A DNA stretch of 64,000 bases from Podocnemis expansa. Taxonomy: Eukaryota > Chordata > Testudines > Podocnemididae. This document shows positions 1-12,486 of the stretch, in pieces; positions within the stretch are counted from its first letter, which is position 1, and the number at the start of each line of letters is the position of its first letter. The notes below the pieces were generated by a model. It did not search any database. It worked only from the letters and a program-made list of their open reading frames with translations, and had not been told where the DNA came from. The stretch is from NCBI GenBank assembly GCA_007922195.1, contig ML681990.1, positions 39,941,557 to 40,005,556 on the forward strand. Direction: 5' to 3'. The position numbers were made by a program, and so were the translations under genes.

Positions 1-16
1 ATATGTATATCTTTAA

Positions 17-499
17 TTGCTCAGAAAGTCCTTTTCAGATATTAAAAGGGGATTTATTGCAAAACTGGAATTGATGGGATCACATGAACACTATTTCTGT
101 AAGGAGGATAATTCACATGAATCTCAGCAAAATATAATTCAGTCTTTGGAAGAGGAGGTTGCAAAATGTGTCAGTTCTTGGATGGAAGATAGATGTGCTA
201 AGACTGAAACCTTGACTGTGAATCTTTGTCAGATGATGGGGACATGGGTCATTTGGAATCAGATTCACAGATCCAAACCTGCCTCTACTGTTTTTGTCTT
301 GATCTGATCCAAAACTTGGTGTCCTATTTCCAGATTCAGTTTGGCCAAGATGATGGAAATCCTTTTAAACAATCTTTACTTGGTGCTTCTATTGCAAACA
401 ACATGCAAGGTTTAGGTGCTACTGAATCTGACCTTAAAGCCAAGCCTAAACCTGATTCACCTGTGAAAATGACTACTTCAGCCCATCTTAAAAAGTAAG
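17..499 (+). other. Unidentified coding-like relic or candidate exon
   Basis: Two open frames overlap here: one runs to a TGA at 305-307, the other from about 208 to a TAA at 497-499. Joining them would need a frameshift. The translated text is not low-complexity and looks protein-like, for example SLEEEVAKCVSSWMED in the first frame and NPFKQSLLGASIANN in the second. Acceptor-like tracts end at position 24 (ttaattgctcag) and 39 (tccttttcag), and a strong donor-like GTAAGT begins at 495, so a 455-base exon at 40-494 is conceivable. I do not recognise the protein family. It could be a decayed retrocopy, an exon broken by a sequencing indel, or chance. It does not match the MAST4 N-terminal region as I know it. 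Confidence 0.2.
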
Positions 500-1305
500 T
501 GCAAAAATATAGACAGCAAGCAACCTGTAGGAAGCGTTCTGTGTATGTAGAGGTCATATTTTAAAATGCTATTCTGTCATTATAGGGTGGGTAGCTACTA
601 TTTTCAAAACATTTCAGCAGATTCCAAGACAGTCCATTTAAATAAGTAAATAACTTGCCACAAAATCTTGTCCTCTAAATACTGGGTTTCCTGTCAAAAT
701 TGCAGAGGCCTCTGGATGCAGTTTACAGTGACTGCTGGTCCTAGACCTGTAATATCCTTGGTAACAAGATTTAGGTTTAATGGCTTATCTAGAAACTGGA
801 GCATTATAAAACTTGAAAGGAGTGATTCCAAATTTGCCACTGGAAACATAGCATTTGTCTCCTGTCCTGGCATATTGTGAAGTATACTATCAGACCTCGT
901 GTATGGGCTCATTGTGAATGCAAAGCTATTTTAGATAATTCAGCTATTTTAGGTATTACTTAAAAGTTTTAGAAACCTTAATAGTTATGTAATTTTTCTT
1001 TCCCTCAATGTATTGGGCATTGGGTCTAAGGGAGGAGAGAGAAGAACTGTTTTACATATAACCTATTATTTAAAATGTGGCATATCTGAAATAGTGAGTT
1101 GAAAGGATGTACAAGCACTTATTTGGGATAAACTCCATAATTCTCTTGTATTTAAAGTCAGGTAGCTATAAGCTTTATTCCACACAATCCCATGTACTTT
1201 CTATTCACAGAAATTTAGTTGTAACTATATATTTCAAAGATGCATTTTTAAACCTGATCTGCTTATACTATGTAAAGATCAATAAATATTATAAAATTGC
1301 TGTCG
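500..1305. other. Intronic sequence without recognised features
   Basis: AT-rich single-copy-looking DNA. I see no exon signals or repeat termini that I can support. Confidence 0.5.
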
Positions 1306-1309
1306 GCCT

Positions 1310-1552
1310 AAATCTATAGAGGTATTTAGGTGCTGCTGCATGCAGTGTTGCAATACCTAAGAGATTTAGGAGACTATATCTCCCTTTCAAAAAGGGATTT
1401 GTATGCTCAGGAGTCTAAATTCAATTGACAGTTGATGGGATTTAGGCTTGTGTGGCTAAATCCCATTTTGAAAATGAGATGTATTCTATTTAATTAGTTA
1501 TGCATTGCAATGCTGAGTGTTGCAACACCTAAATACCTTTAAAAATCTGGAC
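1310..1552. repeat. Interspersed element with inverted ends
   Basis: GGTATTTAGGTG at 1321-1332 is matched by its exact reverse complement CACCTAAATACC at 1526-1537. The interior repeats further 'taaat' and 'gggattta' variants in both orientations, giving a foldback layout. This wording (tttaggtg, aaaatctggacc) resembles a common sauropsid interspersed repeat. I cannot name the family. Confidence 0.45.
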
Positions 1553-1561
1553 CTTAGCTCC

Positions 1562-2139
1562 CATTTGTCCAATTAGCAATTGGTGGCTGGAACTGGATAT
1601 GAGGGTGTGATCAGACTTTTCTTAAAGACAATATTTTGTTTTGTAAACTGTATTAAAAGATCCAGTGAAGCGGCAGCTCATCTGAGAGTTAACCAGAACT
1701 CTTACTATGATAGTTTTGAAGAACTGGTGAGGGATGAGTCTTAAAGGGCTTTACCAGAGGGCAGGGCTACTCAGGGATAACAAGGGCTTAAAAAGCCCAA
1801 ACTTCCAGTACCTATAGAGCATACCAGAGGACATAGCAAATGTGGTCAGCTAATGGGAATTTATGAAAGACTTCTCCAGATGGAGTGGCTGCATGACTTT
1901 TGGTGTGAGTTAGTTGTCTAGCATGTTTGCATTTGTAGTGTGCTTCTGCTTGACTTAAGTATGTTGTATAGAACCTATAAGGATGGGCTCCATCTAAAGC
2001 AAAATGGAACTGGATCAAAAAGGTCACAGAGCGGTTTTTAAATTAAGAGCTGGAGGAGAGCTAACAGGTGTGGATGGGCATGTGGTTTGGGTGATGACAT
2101 CCTTTGGGGAGGAACAATTGATGGAGTTTCTCTATAGTA
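1562..2139. other. Intronic sequence without recognised features
   Basis: No exon or repeat signal was identified. The short open frame that begins near 2004 probably leads into the CR1 copy that follows. Confidence 0.4.
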
Positions 2140-2396
2140 AAGAGGAAAAAATGGAAGAGGATAAAATATGGGTAGAGTCTGATGAGAAACAGTCAAATGA
2201 GTGTCATTCAATAACATATAATGGCAGAGCAAAAAAAGTGTCTTTTTAAATGCTAATTTTTTCTATAATTTTTTTGTAAATGATAGATGTTCAAATATTA
2301 AGATGGATGAACTTGAGTGTCTTTCATTACATGACGATATTGATATAATAGACATCACAGAAACCTGGTGGAATGAGGATAGTCAGTTGGACACAA

Positions 2397-2490
2397 TTTC
2401 CAAAGGGGCAGCCGTGTTAGTCTAGTTAAGCGGGGGGGGGGGGGGGTGCTAGGAGTCCTGTAGCACTTAAAGACTAACAGATGAGAAATC
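2397..2490 (+). repeat. PLE terminal-repeat fragment
   Basis: The segment contains gcagccgtgttagtctagtt and aggagtcctgtagcacttaa, the terminal sequence shared by the PLE copies elsewhere in the window. It lies inside the CR1 copy. A run of about 16 Gs (near 2431-2447) sits within it. Confidence 0.7.
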
Positions 2491-3124
2491 ATGAAGTCCA
2501 GCCATGTAGAAGAATGTGTTGTAGGTTGGTTTTGTATGAGAGAATCCAGTAATACCACAGTGCAAAACATATTTGGAAGGGCAGAATAGGTTGCTCTGGT
2601 GGAGGAGTAGCACTATATGTGAAAGAAAGCATAGAGTGAAATGAAATGAAAATCTTAAATGAGTCAAACTGTGCCATAGAGTGAGTATGGGTAACGATTC
2701 CATGCTTGCATAAAAGAATATGGTCGTTAAAGAGATACTACCAATCATGTGACCAGTATGCTGATGGTCTAAATTAGCTGTTCCCACACAAGATAGAGAT
2801 GATGGGGTCATTGTGGATAGTTCAATGTGCAATGGTAGTGTTAAAAAAAAAAAAAAAAAGTTAGTGTTGGGAATCATTAAGAAAGGGATAAGTAATAAAG
2901 TAGAAAATATTATATTGCTTCTTTATAAATTAATGGTATGCCCACATCTTGAATGCTACATGAAGACCTGGTTTTCTTGTCTTAAAAAAGTAGTATTGGA
3001 ACTGGAAAATATACAGAAAAGGGCAACTAAAAGGATTAGGATGGTGGAAAAACTTTCCAGCTTAGAAAAGAGATGACTGGTGGGGGAATATGATAGAGAT
3101 CTATAAAATTATTACTGATAAGGA

Positions 3125-3494
3125 CATAGCTGTCACTGGGTGGGCATGAGGGGGTGACTGCCCTGGGCCTGCACTGCTGCCCTCTCCCCCCCTACCCCAG
3201 TGCCCGATCTCAACTTTTTGCCTTCAGAGGGAAGCTTGAAGACAGCAGGGTGGGGCAGGAACAGAGAACCTGGCTTTTGGAACCAGGGTGGAAAAGCCAG
3301 CTCAGGGGCTTGGTGGGTTAGCCCAGAGTTGAGGTAAGAGAGCAGAGCCCAGTCTCTGGTCCAGCCCACCCAGCTCCTGGGGGCAGAGTGGCTTGCTCAG
3401 GGGAGGGGCGGGAGCAGGATGTGGCCTCTTGGCTAGCTCTCCCCCCCCCCAGCTGATTGCTTCTGGGACCCTAACCTCTCTAGGGATGGCTGTG
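3125..3494. mobile_element. GC-rich hAT-like non-autonomous element
   Basis: The element is flanked by a perfect 8-base duplication, GATAAGGA, at 3117-3124 and 3495-3502. The ends form imperfect terminal inverted repeats: CATAGCTGTCACTGGG on the left, and CACAGCCATCCCTAGA as the complement of the right. The interior is GC-rich and has no transposase. It is inserted in the 3' part of a CR1 copy, so it is younger than that CR1. Confidence 0.75.
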
Positions 3495-3795
3495 GATAAG
3501 GAGAAACTAAAAAAGGAAGTTTCAGTTGCAGAAAAACTATAGGTCAATATATGAAGCTAATAGGCAGTAGGTTTAAAATGAACAGAGAAGTATTTCTTCA
3601 CACAACATACAGTCAGCCTGTAAAACTCTTTTGTGAAAGGATATTGTGAAGGCCAAGACTATAATGGGGTTTCAAAAAGAGCTAGATAAGTTCATGGAGG
3701 ATAGATCCATTAATGGATATTAGTTGAGATATGCAGGTACGCTAAGCTATATGGACCATTGGTCTGACCCAGTAAGGCTGTTCTTATGATTCTCC

Positions 3796-6283
3796 CAGCT
3801 AAGGTATAACAACTCTTTTAGAGGCCTCAAAAATCAATACTGAAGCAGTCTGCAGTGAGCTTTATTTTGATATACCAGTGAAAAAGACCCTCTGTGTTCT
3901 GAATGTTTTGTCCATAGAGTACCTCCATTTGGTACTGCCATCCGGGGCTTTCATTTAAGCCAAGAGTTATTGAGCAAGAAACAGTGTTGGTCCAAGCCAC
4001 CATACTAGCTCCCTTGTCACAGACTGTAACTCATGAATGGTGATATTGATTCTTTACATTTATTTCTTCAACATATATAATTCTACAAAAGGTGAAAAAT
4101 CAGACATGCAAAGGCAAAGAATTAATAAGAATGATGATGATAAAATGTCCAGTACAGGCAATGATTTTTAGAACTATCAGAAAGATTTTAACTAGCTCAT
4201 GCTGGTAAGAGGGAATGTACTCATAGCTGTTAACATGTGGTAAGTGTATGTAGATTTTATTTTATTTTTTTAAAGAAGCTGGGTTTTGTTAATGGGGTTT
4301 CTTACAAATGTTCCATGTGTTAACAGAACAAATGATGATTAAATCAATTTTAATTCTAGGCTTGATTGAATAATATTAGAATTAGCAGACAGATTGTGAA
4401 AATGTTCACCTCTCTTATATCAGGCTGGAAAACTGGTATTGTCTATTAACTTTAGCCATGTGCAGCTGAATTACATAGTTAACAGATGCTAATTATCTTA
4501 AGTTCCAAACAGCAAATGATGCATGAATAAAACAACGATGTACTTTTTTGTGCCCGCTGGTAGTAATCCCAAATTGGATTTAAATAAAGTTTGTTGATGT
4601 AACCACAATGAACTAAGGCAAAATGTTGAAGAGTTTCATAATGATGGTTTTAAATCCATGTGCAATCCTTTTATTCTCTTATTAATGCTAATAGGAATTA
4701 TGTGCATTAATTCCCCATGCACTGATGTGAGAACAGACCCTAAAATTTATGGTCTCTTCATAATTCCTACAGCTGGGTCTGGGACAATTATAAATTTGAG
4801 GTAATAAAATATGATGCCTAGAGGGCTGGCCTGATGGTAGGACTGTAAAATAGAAGAGATTCATCCTCTTCTTTCCTATAATGCACCATCACCCAGCTCC
4901 TTCCCTACCCCCAGAAAAAAATGAAAAGAAAAAGAGAGAATACAAGCTGTCTTAGAACAAGGTTTTAATTTTCTGTGGGCTGCTTTGGGGTCAAGAATCT
5001 AGGTTTTTATTTGTGTTCATCTGCAATTGTATGTTCTCAAATATCCAGTTATTGGATCAAAATTACACGATTTGTGAAAGACTCCAATAAGTTCTTCTTC
5101 AAAAGTGATAGATAGCTCATCTGAAGGATGTGTTACCTCTGAGATTAATAAAAGGAAACATTATTATATTCCAGTTTTTAGGAGCTCAAATTTTCTTTGT
5201 GGTGACTGTCCATGTCTTAGTCCAAATGCTTAAATGCTGAATGCTTAAATTTTTAACAAAATATGTGCACTTATTTTTGATGGAAGAGTGAAGGAGGGGG
5301 CATAGTCATAAAACTGTTTTAACAGTGCACTTTACCCTTCTCTTTTCTCCATAGTTCCTTCAGTCAGTCACCTGCTCTAAAATTAGATGTCCCATTTGAA
5401 CCAAATAAACCATTATAAGATTCATTTCCTAATAAATTTTTCAGCAGTGTAATCTACCTTCTGTTTTAAATAATTCTTTTCCCCACCGTTACAAGCAAAA
5501 CTCAGTGTCAGCATTTACTTTTTTTTCCTTCCCATATCATGTGGATACCTTTTATATAAAGCTTCTAAAATTTTAGGCCTCTGACTTTAAACAACAACTT
5601 AAAAGAGAGTGCATGAAAGATTTAATATTCCATTAAGTGCTTATTAAAATGTTTTTCATATAGCTTATGACATGATTGAAATGTAATATATAATTCATCA
5701 TAACCTTAAATATGAAAAGGCAGAGCCTGAGACTGGAAAAAGGAGGAAAAAAGCACCAATTCCCCTCCCCCCCCAATAAACAGAATAGAAATGCCTTCCC
5801 ACGTAAGTGATCATATAGTGACAAAACAAATTACAGTGTTCGACACTTGGGTAACAAATGCACAGACGTGAGCTGATTAGACACAACCAAAAGGACCAGA
5901 AAAGAAAATAATTCCCAGACTTTTTAATATGCTCCCATAGATAACTGAGGCAGAATCTGTATTAAAGGTGAGATCAAGAAGAAAAGTATTGTTGTAGCTC
6001 CTGGGGATGCATTCCACATATACACCCACATCTCCATTACGTCTGGAATTAACAGCTAATTTTTATCCAGTGAATCCTGTTGACTGTGTGGTGGAAGAGC
6101 AAGGATATCACTGGCTCTGGATGTGACCTTGAGACTGAACAATGTTCTGTTAGAACTACAAATTAAAGATTTTCCTTATTCTTTCCTAAAAGCCTGCCAT
6201 CCTGTTCTCTCTTCCCCTATTCAGTATATAATTGAAAGATAGGGGGAGGGTAGCAGGATGAAAGCCTGTATGCCATGAAACAT
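3796..6283. other. Intronic sequence, no recognised features
   Basis: AT-rich intron DNA with short pyrimidine runs. I saw no exon, repeat terminus or RNA gene that I could support. Confidence 0.45.
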
Positions 6284-6291
6284 CAGAAAGG

Positions 6292-6744
6292 CAGGGTTAT
6301 CCCTGGGGGTGCACTGCTTGGGGCTAATTGGCCTGTGGGGGGGCCCTGCCCCCTTGTGGGGGCAGGATGCTCCATCCCAGAGACCAGGGTCTCATGCTCC
6401 CACCCATGGCCGTGGGGCTAGTTGGAGCAGGCCGGTTCAGGGGCTGGGCTCCAGTCTCCCATCCCGCTTGTGAGCCAGCCCTCCCCACCTCTAGGGCAGA
6501 ACAGCTGGCCCAGGGGAAAGGAGAGTGGAGCCTGGACCAGCCCAGCCTGCCTTGGGCAGGCTGTTCAGCACTGCCCAGAGCAGAGGCCAGGTTCCTTCTA
6601 AGCAGCTGCCCTGGTCCTGCTGCCTTCAACTTTGTGCTGAAGGCAGTGGGGTGGGGAAGTAGCACAGCGTGGCCATGGGTGTGGGGGGGCAGAGAACCTT
6701 GGGGCCAGGGGCAATTGTCCCTCCCTTCCCCAAGGATGGCCTTG
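6292..6744. mobile_element. GC-rich hAT-like non-autonomous element
   Basis: Ends are CAGGGTTATCCCTGGGG on the left and, read as complement, CAAGGCCATCCTTGGGG on the right. The flanks CAGAAAGG and CACAAAAG agree at 6 of 8 positions, compatible with an old 8-base duplication. Open frames on both strands here are GC-content artefacts. Confidence 0.6.
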
Positions 6745-6759
6745 CACAAAAGATGAGCT

Positions 6760-7092
6760 TGTACCAATCCATATGATCATCCATGAAGTCAGCAGCACTG
6801 CCATGGGTAACTGCTTGGCCCTACAATATGCCAACAGTTTTATGGCTTGCTTAGAACAGTGTTTCCTCAGCTCTTGTCTCCAAGTGCCACTCCTCTACTA
6901 ACCTGTCAGAAGAGTATGTCTTGTCTTGGGGATGCTCTGCTACACTACCCCCACACATGAGGTACAGTTCTGCAGTGATCTGGAAGCCTACTTTCTCCAT
7001 CTCTGACTCAAGTAATATTTCTACCACAGCAGTGAACAGTACACTAACCCACAGATAGCTTCCTGGCACAGGGAACGTGGCCAGCTGTACAC
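6760..7092 (+). pseudogene. Penelope-like element RT fragment (decayed)
   Basis: One frame reads STAMGNCLALQYANSFM, matching the conserved PLE reverse-transcriptase stretch around AMG..APxYANIFM, followed by FLSS..PLLY and then stops. A second PLE fragment beginning near 7728 contains the same motif again, so this is a separate copy. It is truncated on both sides and cannot be functional. Confidence 0.65.
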
Positions 7093-7723
7093 CAATGTTC
7101 CCTCTAATTGCTCGTAGACCGTGTGCTCAAACAATTTCTTAGTGTGTGCAAAAACATTTCTTTGTGAGCACCAATATTAGCACTATTGAATTTTTTTGTG
7201 CACACTTTATTTTGTCATGTGCGCAGGCTTCATGACCTGTGTGCGTGTGCACACATGCACAGCTTAGAGGGAACAGTGCTGTGCACGGCTGGCAGCTGCA
7301 ATCCATGCCCGGCTGTAAAACAGAGTCTTAGGCTGGCTGAGAGCTGCTCTGAGCCGGGAGGTTTTAAAACTCCCGCTTCGAGTAAGATTTCACTGAGCAT
7401 GCACAGAGCATCTGCACATGCTCAATGAGAGCTTCCTCTGGACAGAGGAGCGGCTGGGGACCAGGCCATGCTGCTTCAGCAGCCAGGTAAGGGAGCAGGA
7501 GGGGGCAGTTGGGGACTGGGCAGGGGCAGTTGGCCATGAAAGGGTGTGGAGGGTTGGAGAGAAGATGAGGTCGGGCTGGCTGGGGGGATATGGGGGGGGG
7601 CAGGAACGGGCTGACTGGGAGGTAACAAGGGGACCAGGGGGCAGGGTCATGCCTGCTGGGGGGTGCGTGTGCAGTGAGCAACATAAATTGCTCAGCTGCC
7701 TTAGGGCCTTAGAGGGAACATTG
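7093..7723. mobile_element. Non-autonomous DNA element with TGTTCCCTCTAA ends
   Basis: The left end CAATGTTCCCTCTAA is exactly the reverse complement of the right end TTAGAGGGAACATTG. Related internal words (agcttagagggaacagtg near 7262) are present. The middle is GC-rich with no transposase. I did not find a convincing target duplication. A related shorter copy lies at about 62704-62864. Confidence 0.65.
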
Positions 7724-7727
7724 CCTC

Positions 7728-9075
7728 CTAGTAGTGTTACAAGATGAATTCTGCTTGGACTCCTCCTGACAGCTAAAACAGACTAGACTTTTACATAGTG
7801 TTTCTGCTGATGTGCACAAGCCAAGATTGTAGACAAGCAGAATCACTTGCCCTGTAACCTTAGCCATGCAGAACACAAAGCTGTACACAACCTCAAAAAC
7901 AACTGACATTATAATCAAAGAGGCTAACAAAGGAGGAGCTGTAGTCATCAAGAGTAGATTGGAGTACTAATGGGAGGCTGCCAGATGACTCCCTGACACC
8001 ACATTCTATGAATCACCACGCTCTGATTCCACTGAGGCATACCTAAAGAAACTACTACTTCTGCTTAAGAAAATCCATGAAGAAGCACAGGAACAAATCT
8101 ACACAGACACACTCCAAAAGCTCTGACCAGTGGTATTCTGTCTACCCAAGATCCAGAAACCTGGGAATGCTGGATGCCCCATCATCTTGGGCTTTGGCAG
8201 TCTCTCAGCAGGACTGTAAGGCTATGTGGACTCTCTCCTCAGGCTCTATGCCACCAGTGCTCCCAGATATCTCCATGATACCACTGACTTCCTGAGAAAA
8301 CTATAATCTATCAGTGATTTGCCAGAAAACACCATCCTACCCAGTATGGACATAGAAGTCCTCTACACCAACATCTCACACAAAGAGGAACTACAAGCCA
8401 TCAGGAATATTTTTCCTGATGATGACACAGCACACGTTGTAGCTGAAATTTGAGACTTCGTTCTGACCCACAACTCCTTCAGATTTGGTGGTGATCTATA
8501 TCTTCGAGTCAGTTGCATGGCTATGGGTGTTTGTGTAGCCCCACAGTATGCCAACATTCTTTATGGCTGACCTAGAACATGATTTCCTCAAATCTCATCC
8601 CCAAGTACCTCTCCTTTACCAATGTTACATTGATGACATTGTCATCATCTGGACACATGAGAAAAAGCTTCTTGAGGAATCCTACTGAGATTTCTACAAT
8701 TTTCATCCCCCCATCAACCTCATCCTGGACCAGTCCACTTCTTGGACACTGGCATACAGATAAGAGATGGGCACATTAACACCACCCTGTACTGAAAACC
8801 AACTGACCTAATTACATGACTCCAGCTTCCACCCTGGACACAGTACATGATCCGTCATCTACAGCCAAGCCTCAAGATAAAACCAGATCTGCTCCTTTCT
8901 CTCAGAAAGAGACAAACACCTTCAGGATCACTATGAAACATTCCTAAAACTACAGTACCCACCTGGGGAAGTGAAAAAACTGATTGACAGAGTCAGACGG
9001 GTACCCAGGAGTAACCTGCTACAGGACAGACCCGACAAAGAAAACAACAGAACGCACTGGCCCTCACCTACAGCA
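7728..9075 (+). pseudogene. Penelope-like element with reverse transcriptase (dead)
   Basis: PLEs are retroelements that encode a reverse transcriptase (RT) related to telomerase plus, usually, a GIY-YIG endonuclease. Several frames together give the RT landmarks in order: a GGAVVI block near 7935, the LPKIxKPG block near 8145, DIEVLYTNISHKEEL near 8350, the AMG..APQYANI block near 8520, and the catalytic CYIDDIVIIWTH near 8622-8655. The post-RT linker (VKKLIDRVRRVPRSNLLQ) follows near 8970. Stops and frameshifts occur throughout, so it is a relic. It ends abruptly where a GC-rich DNA element is inserted near 9075; the endonuclease part is not seen here. Confidence 0.8.
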
Positions 9076-9640
9076 GGGGTTGGCAACTTTTGCTAGCCCC
9101 TGCGCCAGCCCCGCCCACTGCACCCTGTGCTGGTGCCAGGGGCAGGGCCAAAAGGGGCCAGGGCCAGGCCTTGTGTTTCCGGCTGGGAGCAGCACCGAGG
9201 CTGGAACCCACCGGTCGGGGGCCTCTGGTTCCCAGCCAGGGCTGGGGTTGGCTGCCACTTGCTGTATTGCCTCTAAGTGGCCTGACCTGCTCTTTTCCTG
9301 GCTGGCCACAGTGCCTCTGGGTTCTTGGTTGGGCTGGGGTGCCCAGGAGCCTCTGTTTCCTGGCTGGAGTCAGGGCCGGGGCTGGGGCTAGCTCCTGCTG
9401 GCCATTGTACCTCAGTTTCTGGGCTAGGCAGGGGTAGCCGAGCACCTTTTTTCCTGGCTGGGGCCAGGGTTGTGGGGCCGACCTACTCTCTTCCCCATGC
9501 ACCGCAGCTTTTTTCCCCCCTCTGCTGGCTTCACTTGCTAGCGGGGAAGCGTGGCCAGCAGAAGTGTGGAGTTCTGGCACATGGCTCTCATGGCCCCAGG
9601 CTGCGCTGGGAGTGAGGCCAGCATGGGAGCCTGAGTTTAG
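9075..9640. mobile_element. GC-rich hAT-like element, 3' end unclear
   Basis: The left end CAGGGGTTGGCAAC is typical of hAT non-autonomous families. The interior repeats 'cctggctgggg' variants. No complementary right end was found before 9700, so the copy is truncated or diverged. It interrupts the PLE. Long open frames on both strands here are composition artefacts. Confidence 0.5.
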
Positions 9641-12486
9641 GAAGAGACCAAGGACAGAGGTAAGCAGGTGTAGAGTGCTTTGTAAACAAAGAACATTAAA
9701 ATTCAAAGGCAAAAATCAGAGAAGTTTGACATAATGCTGCTTATGTCAACCTTCTGCAGTGTCAGTCTCCACGGTCAGAGAAGTAAATTTTAATTAAATG
9801 GTGCTGTAATTGACCTGATAACGCCATCCCTGCAAGTGGTATAGCACTGAAGTAGAAACTTACAATTTGAATTTAGGTTAGTGTAATCGGAGAGTAGTTC
9901 TAATCTTGTTTTTCCTGTTTCTCCTGTTTGCTGCACCATAGCAACACAACTCTTCTCCTGCCTGTAGCCCTGAAAAGATTTCATTTAATTCTTCTATCTG
10001 CATGCAGCACCATGCTTCTCTGTTGTTCATGCAGCAGAGAAATGAAGTAAATCTGTTCCTAGCCTTCCCCCCCGCCCTTTTAGAGAAAAGGGGAGGAGGA
10101 GTGAGTGAAGGATGACTGCCTCCTCATAAACTCTTACGCCTACTATACACAGTGCAATGCATTTCAGGATGTAGGAGATCCCAGCAAGGAATTTTCTGTG
10201 AGATCACTCACTATTGCTTTCTGTAATTCAGCATCCTAAAATTACACACCCACGCCTAGTGTAGACAAGCCCTCAGGGAAACTAACTGAGGAAGGAGACT
10301 TCTTCAGAGCTGTGGGAAAGATGCACTACATGCTTTTGCTGAGTTTTTTAGCATATTGGCTTCCTGAGCTGCCTAAGAAGAGTTGGTTGAAACTTTGAAT
10401 TTCTGTTCAAAATTTCCACAATATGGCATTTTGAAATTATTTGTTACAAATCTGAACAGAAAGACAGTCTTCTGCAGGATAAAATTTCTCATTTTTTCCC
10501 AAGTCAGTCCAAACTTCCTGTTTAAAAAAAAAAAAAAAAAAATCCTGAATGTTTTTTCAGCTTTTACTTTAAATATATTTTGTGGGTCCACAGATTTTAA
10601 AACATAATAGAACATAAAAGTAATATAGTACTTATTGATTGGTATGGTAGTTAGTATTCTAAATATTAATTGGTAATTAGCCATTTGTAATTTATATTTA
10701 CTATTAGGAAATCACTATCAGCATTGATAAGTGATTTACAATTGGTATTCTAACTGGTCATTACTGTTTGGTAATTGGTTTATTATGTAAATATGAATAT
10801 ATTATAAAGAAATCAAAATGTAGTTTTGAAACAAAAATAATTTATTCTGAGAAGGTCAAAAATACTTCATTTTAGTTTTTTAAAATGAAAATACATCCCA
10901 TGGAATGTTTTGATTTTGATGAGTCAAACTTTTTATGACAGGAAAATGTTGCCCCCCATAACAATAAGTAGTCTTTCTTCCTTGCCTATTAGCACAATTA
11001 AAGTCTGCAACTTTGTTCCGTAGATGCTTGTTTTGTTCAACAGAATCTCTGCTTATGTTCTAAGACCATTATGTTGTTGTGTCTGAATATGTTCTCCAGA
11101 GGCTGTTTTCAGCTATCAGAATAAGTCCTCAAAGACAACTGCCCCCATTCTGATAAATGGAGGAAGTTTTCAGTGTTTTGAGTGCAAATCAAAAAGACAA
11201 GAATATTAACAGTCATCTGTCCAAAAGAGACTGAAAACAAACTACTTCCTAATTAGAGTTTTGATTCTGGAGTTCTGAGCCCAGTCTTTGGGGAATTTCA
11301 TCTAAAAATCTTGGCGTTTCTGTGCCCATTTCTGTAACCTCAGGTGGTGCAACACCCATAGTATATATCTTTAAATATAACAGTTAATGCTAATCCAAAG
11401 GAGACAGTATATGAGTTACGACTGGTTAACGCTTTTCTTTATAGGGTAAATGTGTTTTGCTTGAGTACGCATATTTGTACAAGCTCAAAATTCGTTATGC
11501 TGCTATCTTGTTAGCTGGTTTTATAAGGTTTAACTTGGGTTTTACACTCTTGGCCTTATTTTTCAGTAGGTTGTGAAATCTGCTGTGCCCTCAAAGCTCA
11601 ACTGGAAAAAGATGATTTTTTACTTCAGCGTCATGTCTATACTTATGTCAGTGGATTTAATCATGTTGATTATTTCATTAGCTACACCACAGGCTTTCAA
11701 ACATTTTAAATAATTTGTGAGGTTAATCATGCAGGAAACTTTAATAAAGAAATGAATTGTTTGTATTTGCATTGCAGTTACTCCACCCAAGATATGAGTT
11801 ACCTTGGTCTGTTCTCTATTGATCAGTTAAAACTACACCAATTAAAAAAAGTAAAGGCAGTAGACTTTGTGCAGTAGTCCATCAGATACCTTTTCTCCAT
11901 CTTCTGTTGTATCTTCTTCAAGGGGAAAAAGACTACTCTGAGTTGTTAGAGCAGTTCAAGAGAGTTTACAGTGAGTGATGTTGATTGTAAGGTATGTTAA
12001 TTGCAGTTAATGCAGAAGATTTATACAGAACTAACTAGATTAAAAAGAGTTGCAATTTAATCGTGGTTTTAATTGCACTGTTAAATAGTGACAGAATGGC
12101 AATTTAAATGTATTATAAATATTTTGGACATTTTCTAAATTTTCAAATGTATTTCTTTCAATTAGTGCAGAATACAAAATGAACAAAGTGCTCACTTCAT
12201 AATATTTTTATTACAAATGTATGCAATGTGAAAAAGATGAACAAAAGAAAAAGCATTTTTCAATTTACCTCATTCATGTTCATTCAGTAATACTTCTTGT
12301 TCAGCCGGTTGCTCAGAAAAACATATTTGTTTACATTTATGAGAGATAATGCTGCCTGCTTCTTATTTACATCCCAGAGAAGCTAAAACATTTTAATCTG
12401 TTTTCATGTTTGACTTGTAGGTGCTAAAGTTTTACATTGTTTTTTTGAGTAGAGTTCTTTAAAAATAATATTTCTACATTACTCAA
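9641..12486. other. Intronic sequence with one MITE-like end
   Basis: Mostly AT-rich intron DNA. At about 10150-10275 a segment ends in tagtgtagacaagccc, the complement of the common sauropsid MITE start gggcttgtctacacta; its other end was not found. An A run lies near 10514-10531. Confidence 0.4.

Larger units (their letters stand above)
2140..3795 (+). repeat. CR1 LINE copy, degenerate and internally deleted
   Basis: Endonuclease-like text is seen near 2300-2390 (DIIDITETWWNEDSQ with changes) and again near 2580-2700 (GGGVALYVKES). The sequence then jumps to the C-terminal part of ORF2 at 2870-3076, with LGIIKKGISNK and LENIQKRATKRIR. It ends in a CR1 3' untranslated region with the 3'-terminal wording 'ggtctgacccagtaaggctg' then ttcttatg. 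Most of the reverse transcriptase is missing. The copy is interrupted by a PLE terminus (2397-2490) and a GC-rich hAT-like element (3125-3494). It is dead. Confidence 0.85.

Noticed and set aside
2813..3076. Open frame with credible protein text
   Set aside because: It is CR1 ORF2 C-terminal sequence, part of a dead LINE copy, not a host gene.
6324..6767. Complementary long open frames on both strands
   Set aside because: Located inside the GC-rich element at 6292-6744; no conserved protein features.
9068..9712. 214-residue minus-strand open frame
   Set aside because: GC-rich transposon interior with 'cctggctgggg' repeats; frames open on both strands from composition.
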